From NCBI GenBank assembly GCA_029204225.1, contig CM055106.1, positions 12,761,193-12,825,192 of the forward strand: 64,000 nt of DNA, written 5' to 3'. The position numbers were made by a program, and so were the translations under genes. The notes beneath the pieces are model-generated. The model was not told the DNA's origin. It saw nothing but the letters and a program-made list of their open reading frames with translations, and searched no databases. Shown here in pieces: positions 58,630-64,000 of the stretch; position 1 is the first letter of the stretch; every line of letters begins with the position of its first letter. Source of the DNA: Diphasiastrum complanatum. Lineage: Eukaryota > Streptophyta > Lycopodiopsida > Lycopodiales > Lycopodiaceae.

Positions 58630-58900
58630 TTAGAATTAAAGTAGAATCATTGTGCTACTATACTGTGGGTCCTATCAGTCAATAAGGATCAGTTGGCCTC
58701 GCCACGAGGCAAGTCGACGGGACACACGTTCCTCCAAATGGCAACCTGGGTCATGCATGGATTGCCTGAGTGAACAACTATATGTACAGAGTAATTATAT
58801 TTTGAGAAATACAGTTGCTATGTGAGCTTGTTGTGGAGAGTGTTTTCTTTCTGTGTTACTGTGTAGCATGATCTGTGTTCCTGTTCGAAGCAAATTCTAA
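58630..58900 (+). repeat. Copia-B copy 3 3' LTR (271 bp)
   Basis: TTAGAATTAAAGTAGAATC to GAAGCAAATTCTAA, colinear with copy 1 and with the reverse complement of copy 2. Followed directly by Copia-A pol (GTTGGAGAATATCAGG), so the insertion joins Copia-A at its LTR edge. Confidence 0.85.
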
Positions 58901-58905
58901 GTTGG

Positions 58906-59551
58906 AGAATATCAGGATATCGACTCCTGGTACTTGGACTCAAGAGCAACTCACCATCGAGACTGGTTCCAATGCTATAAGCCATTCACCCATTCAAGAG
59001 CTGTACAACTTGGCGACAACTCATCTCATTCTATCGAAGGTGAAAGAACAATCAAATTCGAGTTTCAGAAAGGTGATGTTAACCTTACCAAGAATCTGCT
59101 TTCGATAAGCAAAATCATTGATTCTGGTCAAAAGGTTGAATTCAATACAGAGGGCTACACCATACTCGATAAGTCTAGGAAAGTTTTAGCTTTCGGTAGA
59201 CAATGTGGCTATCTTTACAAGCTTAGTCATTGCTATTCAACAAATAGCCAAGCTATTCATTCATCCACTTCTGAATCGACTAATATGCTTTGGCTTTTCA
59301 GATTAGGCCATCTGAACTTCAATAGTATTCAGCAAACGTCGACTCAGAATCTAGTGCAAGATCTTCCTTCTGTCAGTAAACCAACTTCTCCATGTAAAAG
59401 CTGTATTATCAACAAGCATGCTAGAAGTCCTTTTATTTCTAATTCAGTTCATACTTCCAAAGGTTTACTTGATCTTGTACATAGCGACATTTGTGGCCCT
59501 ATGCAGACTGCTTCCACAAGGGGGAGCCCTCTATTTCCTAACATTCATTGA
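58906..59551 (+). pseudogene. Copia-A protease and GAG-pre-integrase
   Basis: The protease site is changed: YLDSRATHHRDW (the usual DSGATHH has Gly to Arg, which would remove activity). Then AVQLGDNSSHSIEGERTIKF, NLTKNLLSISKIIDSG, GYLYKLSHCYSTNSQAIHSS, NMLWLFRLGHLNFNSIQ, CKSCIINKHARSPF, LLDLVHSDICGPMQTASTRG. In the same insertion as the 5' gag at 51.3 kb. Confidence 0.85.
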
Positions 59552-60141
59552 TGACCTTGCATACTCAATCAGTTCACTTAGTCAGTTCCTATTGAATCCA
59601 GGTTCAACCCATTGGAAAGCACTCATAAAGCTCAAGAAGTATGTCCAAGCAACAAAACATCTTAGCATCTGTTATGGAGGTAGCCAACCTGCCAATATTC
59701 TCGAAGGATACACAGATGCACATTGGGCAGGAGATATCGACGGATTTGTATTCAAGGCTCAATCTCATGGAACAGTCGAAAACAGACCTCAGTAGCATTA
59801 TCATCGACCGAATCAAAATACATAACTACCACAAATGCTACCAAGGAGGCAATTTGGCTAAGGAACCTGCTCAGCCACATCCAACGACAATCTATTGTAA
59901 CAATCAAAACACAATTGCACTGTCTCTAAATTCGAGATTTCACTCTCGAAGCACACATATCAAAATCAGGTATCACTACCTTAGAGAAAAAGTACAAAGC
60001 AAGGAAGTGTCATTGTTGATTTACTGTAGGACAGATCTTATGGCAGCAGATTACTTCACAAAAGCTCTATCAAAGGAGCACCTTCTCAGATTTAACGACA
60101 TGCTAAATTTGAAGATCAAAGTTTTTCAAGATCCACATTAA
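59552..60141 (+). pseudogene. Copia-A RT end and RNase H
   Basis: After YFLTFIDDLA (integrase) the frame runs directly into YSISSLSQFLLNPGSTHWKA, the end of RT. This removes the integrase core and almost all of RT. RNase H follows in alternate frames: TDAHWAGDIDG, SWNSRKQTSVALSSTESKY, CNNQNTIALSLNSRFHSRST, HIKIRYHYLREKVQSKEVSL, YFTKALSKEHL. A polypurine tract (TTAAGAGAGAG) ends at 60148. Confidence 0.85.
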
Positions 60142-60148
60142 GAGAGAG

Positions 60149-60811
60149 TGTTGGATTTCTATGTTCAGGACCAAATCCATTCGGTACTGAGCAGCCTGAA
60201 AAGTTTTGACTCAACCGACAAATCTAACTCGGCCGACACATCTGACCCAGCCCACAAATCTGAGGCAACCAACAAATCTAACTCTAAGGCAGCCGACAAA
60301 TCTGACTCGACCGACACATCTGACCCAACCGACAAATCGATCTAGGCCGACAATTCGGACTCGACCGACAAATTGGACTAGGCCAAACAATCTGACTTCG
60401 TCATCAGGGAAAAATCAATACAAGACTTTATGGCAGTTCACCTACTTGTACATAGTCTTTATTACTTAAAAGGCGGTTACCAACTACAAGGCGGCTGTAA
60501 TCAATTAAGTAGGTAGAAAAGCATTGACCTGAAAGACTTGAAAATATCTTCTAAATAAATATTTTTTCAGTTAGTTATCTATATAGAGACGGAAGCTCTA
60601 AATATCTGAGCCTCACTAAATTGCGCTCATCAGCTTCACGCCCATGTACTCACTTTCTAATTTTTATCACGAGTACATTTTCACACTACTATTTTTGTTC
60701 TATTGAACATTAATACTATTTATTCATCTTGATTATTGCAAATAATGTTGTACTTCCGATCTACAACCGTCCGTTGTTCTACTTCCGCTGCTATCCCAAT
60801 GATTTAGGACA
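60149..60811 (+). repeat. Copia-A 3' LTR
   Basis: 663 bp, starts TGTTGGATTTCTATGTTC, ends TTTAGGACA, followed by AATTT. It has the same GACAAATCTGACTCGG-type 18-bp repeat (60205-60395) as the 5' LTR and an additional 26 bp (about 60411-60437) not in the 5' copy. Confidence 0.88.
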
Positions 60812-60816
60812 AATTT

Positions 60817-62023
60817 ATGCTCCATTGAACTTGATTCTCGATAGATTGGGAGAACGGATTTTTTGGGATACTAGGGAAAAATGACTTTCTGTTTCTCTTG
60901 CATACATGGAGGATTTTGGAGTTGACAATGGTGAATTTTAGTGGCGAAGCTAAAGAGGTACAAAAGGTTTGCTTGAAAAGATTATTTGTTTAGTGACTTT
61001 GAACCTAATTTTAAAAAAAATATACGCTAGTAGTTGGAACAACGGGCGTTTGTTCTACACCAATCTTTACAAAATGGGTAAGCACATCAATCTTGGATGA
61101 TCAACGGGGGTTTGTTGGCACAAATTGTCTTGGTGTTGCATGATGGCAGAACTTGAAGGCATCACCTGCATAATCATTTCCAGAAGAACATTCTCCATGA
61201 GAATGTTGCTCAATTGCTCTCAAAAATCACGAGGCATTTGCAGACATGTTGCTATAAAGCTCCACAATGATATAACATTTCCTTGGCAAGTCCAATTCTT
61301 GCCAGCCAACAATGATAAGCAGGCTTCAGAAAACTTAGTACATCTTCAGGATTCCAAGCTTGCAAATCCAAGAGATAGTCTTTTTTAAAACTTGAAGATA
61401 AGCAAGTGTACATGGAAAGAATTCTTCCTCCAATCAAAACTAAGGTCACTTCCAAAACATTACATTTGTATCTTTTTTGTAAATAAAAATCTTCCTTCCA
61501 ACTAAAACTATTCCGTTGATATGAAGGATGCCAGCCTAAAGGAAAAACTATTTGAACTGCAAATTTGCTGTTCTTGTTCTTTCCTGCTCAGGTATAAGAC
61601 CATTACTGCTTCTCACTGATGTCGTTTAGAAGAAAACTTTAGTACAATGCAGTTTTGACTTATATGCAGCTCATGACCCAAGTGAAGCTGGGAATGTTCT
61701 GCATTCAGCCGCACATCAGAAAAGTTTTTGCCCAACTGCCTTCAAAGCTTTCAACATAACCTCTGTGCAAATGCCTCAAACATAATGAAAGGATGTACCC
61801 ACAGCTTCAAGTCCTGTGAAACAGAAAATTGGCAAAACTTAAATATTGAATGTTTGTATTATGAACAGCAAATCCAGACAGAAGAAAAGAGCAAATGAAA
61901 GGTTCAAATTTTCAAATAAAATTCAAAAAGGAATGAGTAGCTGAATACAAAAGTGCCAAACTACTGGGAATTCCCTCATCAAAAACGTAATTTTGAAAAT
62001 GTTTTCCTTCATACGAAATGCTA
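60817..62023. other. Intergenic and 3' UTR of the TBC gene
   Basis: No gene recognised between the target duplication and the TBC stop at 62024. The short frame at 61125-61388 lacks features and overlaps another. The left part (about 60817-61500) is host intergenic DNA. The right part, from about 61500, is likely the 3' UTR on the minus strand; no AATAAA is unambiguous. Confidence 0.45.
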
Positions 62024-62170
62024 TCACCACCTTATATTTAAGGATTCTTCTCGTTTTTGTTTTGAAGGCCGTTGATCTTTACTAATCGACAATCGTACAG
62101 GTTGAAGCTGAGGAAGCATATTATTCACGCCAAGGTATTCCTGCTTCAGCTCTTCTAAAGTTCTAGACAC
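62024..62170 (-). CDS. TBC/Rab-GAP protein, last coding exon
   Basis: Terminal exon, 48 codons plus TGA. It starts VSRTLEELKQEYLGVNNMLP after a CTTGCAG acceptor and ends SKQKREESLNIRW. The KVS+xLEE(L/M)KQ start follows the TBC domain in PAM1-like proteins. The rest is a basic, low-complexity tail. It joins in phase 0 to the exon at 62725-62823 across a 554-bp intron. Confidence 0.75.
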   Translation of the reverse strand: MSRTLEELKQEYLGVNNMLPQLQPVRLSISKDQRPSKQKREESLNIRW

Positions 62171-62724
62171 CTGCAAGCAGAAAAACAAGGCGATTGATTT
62201 GTTATTCCATTGATGCAAACCCTATTCTGATGAGAAAGCAGAAAATGGTGCAGTGAGCATTGTAATCAACTCTTAATAGCAGATAAGTTGGACAACTCTA
62301 ACCACTGTACAATGTCTTCTCTATTCACTGAGCTACCTGAATTTCTGTCTAGCAAGATACATGAAACATCACCAAGCTACCCCCCAAAAGAAACTAAAAG
62401 AACTATAGAAAACCAAAAGAGCTTTTCTTATATTGAAAGCTGACGCAGAAGTCACATAAAGAATTGCAAGAACATCTAATATGTTCAAAAAACACCAAAA
62501 GTTGCAAGTGTTGCTTCAATTAAAGACCTTCAAGAGCAACAGGAAACAACTATCAAATAGAGTTAAGATCTTTGGAACTATTAGCTCGTAAATCAACACT
62601 AGCAATGGCTAGCAAACTTGTAGTCCAAATAATTAGTGGCCCTGAAATTCGTGGCTCCTGAAAATAAAAGTTAAATCTACCACACTCACTATCCAGAAGT
62701 ATCATACATTTACTTTTCACTTAC

Positions 62725-62823
62725 CTTCAGAGAGTATGCCATTGGAAGCAAGACATTAGGTTGTAATGCGTCCTCTGGGAAATTTCGCAGTGCATGAACC
62801 AGTTTTTCAAAAGGTAGCTTCAG
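62725..62823 (-). CDS. TBC/Rab-GAP protein, internal exon
   Basis: 33 codons: LKLPFEKLVHALRNFPEDAL, QPNVLLPMAYSLK. Splice signals are AG at 62824-62825 and GTAAG at 62720-62724. The PFExLxHALRNFPEDA pattern follows the TBC domain end in plant PAM1-like (TBC1D10-type) Rab GTPase-activating proteins. Phase 0 at both ends. Confidence 0.82.
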
Positions 62824-63093
62824 CTGAAATGAAGTACAGATTATTACACAAGTTAGTTTGTTGATATCCGAGAATTCTGAGAGCAAGATTTATGAGGTGC
62901 CTGTCAATATATTGTTCACAAAAAATTGGAAATCAATTATCGTTAACTTTCATGAGTGGCACAAGTTTTATAACAAGATCAAACCTTTTTGTCGAAGACT
63001 TTCGACCTTTCACTTTTACACATGGTCAAATATTCAAATATACAAACTAAATAATCAACATAATTACACCCTTCTGATTCAAAGCCAACATAC

Positions 63094-63153
63094 CAGGTCC
63101 TCTTGACAATACTTGAGCAATGCAAGACCAACACGAAAAATAATCTTAACCCC
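63094..63153 (-). CDS. TBC/Rab-GAP protein, 20-codon exon
   Basis: A small exon of 60 bp: GVKIIFRVGLALLKYCQEDL. Acceptor TTTTCAG at 63154-63160, donor GTATGT. It encodes the alpha-helix of the TBC domain that ends with LLKxC. Lengths and phases match the neighbouring exons exactly. Confidence 0.85.
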
Positions 63154-63451
63154 CTGAAAAGAAACACATTAAGGGGATCAGTTCAAACGACTTTAATGCT
63201 TACATACTTGAGAGCAGAGAAGAGTTACGTATGTCAGTGCAGCAATGAAAGCGACTTATACAGTTCATCTCTATATGGATTTTTCCCCTGCACTTTGCAA
63301 AGTTTCGTGAAAGTCTCAATTTCTGCCTGGTACTCTCATACAAGAATTGTTTCATGCACAGCATTCCCTACAAATCCAACCACACAATAGCAGTCATGTT
63401 CAGATAACAAATATTCTATCTGCTTAGGATTACACAAGGTGCAGAGTGAAC

Positions 63452-63649
63452 CTCGTAAAGAAAAACGTCCCAAATTCGAAGTGCCAAAGGAAATGGAAAG
63501 GAATATGAAAACACTGTGATGAACCATTGGCTTGCATACATGCTGGGATTGATAGTCTCCTCATCAAAATGAGAACCTAGCCTTGGTAATAACTCATGGA
63601 CCAAACGGTCAAACTGAAACAGATATTGCTGAACCAATGGTAAGCCTGC
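63452..63649 (-). CDS. TBC/Rab-GAP protein, exon with TBC core
   Basis: 66 codons: AGLPLVQQYLFQFDRLVHEL, LPRLGSHFDEETINPSMYAS, QWFITVFSYSFPFPLALRIW, DVFLYE. YASQWFITVFSYSFP and LRIWDVF are TBC-domain motifs, as in plant PAM1-like proteins, which stimulate GTP hydrolysis by Rab GTPases in vesicle traffic. The catalytic IxxDxxR and YxQ fingers would be in exons beyond the window. The donor is GTTCAC, a weak but GT site; the acceptor is CAG at 63650-63652. All four exons are in phase 0. The gene is cut at the window end, so N-terminal exons are unseen. Confidence 0.87.
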
Positions 63650-63652
63650 CTG

Positions 63653-64000
63653 CTCCACATGAGAAAAAAACAGGTTATTTGAGAGTAGTACAGAAAAAGG
63701 AAAATTCCAAGCAAGAGCCAACAAACCCTTTATGGGAACACAGACTCCAAGCATTACCATGACAGATCCTTTGTACAATAGGCAACAAGAAGAAATCAAA
63801 CATTCTATACAACAAAGCAGGGAAAGAGAGCTGCCATATCCTTCCCAATCGTTTTTTAACAGAATTCATATATCCATGTATCCAGGATAACAGCAACTGG
63901 TCAATATACTATGTGTTCACATCAACATTATTGACCAGACTTGTGGCTTAAACTTGGTTACATACAGTTTTGAGCACACGATGCAAGAAGTTTCTATTTT
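63653..64000 (-). other. TBC gene intron (window end)
   Basis: Sequence upstream of the AGLPLV exon to the window end. No further TBC exon was recognised on the minus strand, so it is probably intron. The open frames at 63675-63896 and upstream of 63649 have no TBC residues. Confidence 0.5.

Larger units (their letters stand above)
50519..60811 (+). mobile_element. Copia-A, complete insertion with nested fragments
   Basis: Two LTRs in the same orientation, 50519-51161 (643 bp) and 60149-60811 (663 bp), with the same start TGTTGGATTTCTATG and matching ends (TTTACGACA / TTTAGGACA). The flanks are AATTT at 50514-50518 and AATTT at 60812-60816, a perfect 5-bp target duplication as expected for Copia integrase. 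A primer-binding site follows the left LTR and a polypurine tract precedes the right one. Inside, gag (51302) and the pol 3' part (58906-60141) belong to this element; 51.7-58.9 kb is foreign retroelement sequence. The internal deletion of integrase and RT makes it non-autonomous. Confidence 0.9.

Overview
The window is nuclear DNA of a land plant with a transposon-rich genome. The evidence is plant host genes (an OEP24-type plastid outer-envelope pore protein and a PAM1-like TBC/Rab-GAP), LTR retrotransposons primed by initiator tRNA-Met, degenerate plant-type TTTAGGG repeats, plant-sized GT-AG introns and AT-rich intergenic DNA. The transposon load and the divergence of the host genes would fit a large-genome lineage such as a seed-free vascular plant, but the sequence alone does not settle this. 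No bacterial, organellar or CRISPR sequence was seen.

Layout. 0.3-3 kb (minus): a decayed multi-exon gene for a transposase-like protein with an HPCLYC cysteine motif and introns that can be placed. 3.1-8.8 kb: Copia debris, including one element whose two halves face away from each other. 8.8-16.9 kb: the quietest stretch, with a tRNA-derived SINE (9982-10068), the single-exon OEP24 gene (11519-12157), a foldback MITE with a 10-bp target duplication (12570-12828) and a Gypsy LTR scrap. 17-24.3 kb: a rearranged Copia end, a 967-bp LTR with a polypurine tract before it and a primer-binding site after it, then a chromodomain Gypsy. 24.3-30.1 kb: Copia fragments in both orientations and a nearly intact minus-strand Copia with its 5' LTR. 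30.1-37.2 kb: microsatellites, 1.25 kb of telomere-like heptamers and a plus-strand Copia (family B) with an integrase tandem duplication. 37.2-43.8 kb: gene-poor DNA with uniform-length (CT)n tracts, a dispersed repeat and a 303-bp tandem repeat. 43.8-47.1 kb: a minus-strand Gypsy whose pol frame is broken only by four TGA codons. 47.1-50.5 kb: a second copy of the dispersed repeat, a candidate small secreted-peptide ORF, more telomere-like repeat and a Copia-B 5' LTR. 50.5-60.8 kb: one Copia insertion (family A) with matching LTRs and a perfect 5-bp target duplication (AATTT), filled with fragments of a Gypsy and a truncated Copia-B. 62.0-64 kb (minus): the last four coding exons of the TBC/Rab-GAP gene, which runs off the window.

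The two clear host genes, OEP24 and the TBC gene, are 50 kb apart and not functionally linked here. Almost everything between them is retroelement sequence at different stages of decay. None of the retroelements looks autonomous: each lacks a domain, carries stops or frameshifts, or is truncated. The most interesting items are the HPCLYC transposase-like gene, the resolved nested Copia-A insertion, the non-TG/CA LTR termini of Copia-B, the LTR chained between two elements, repeated head-to-head Copia rearrangements, the TGA-only decay of the minus-strand Gypsy, and the secreted-peptide candidate.
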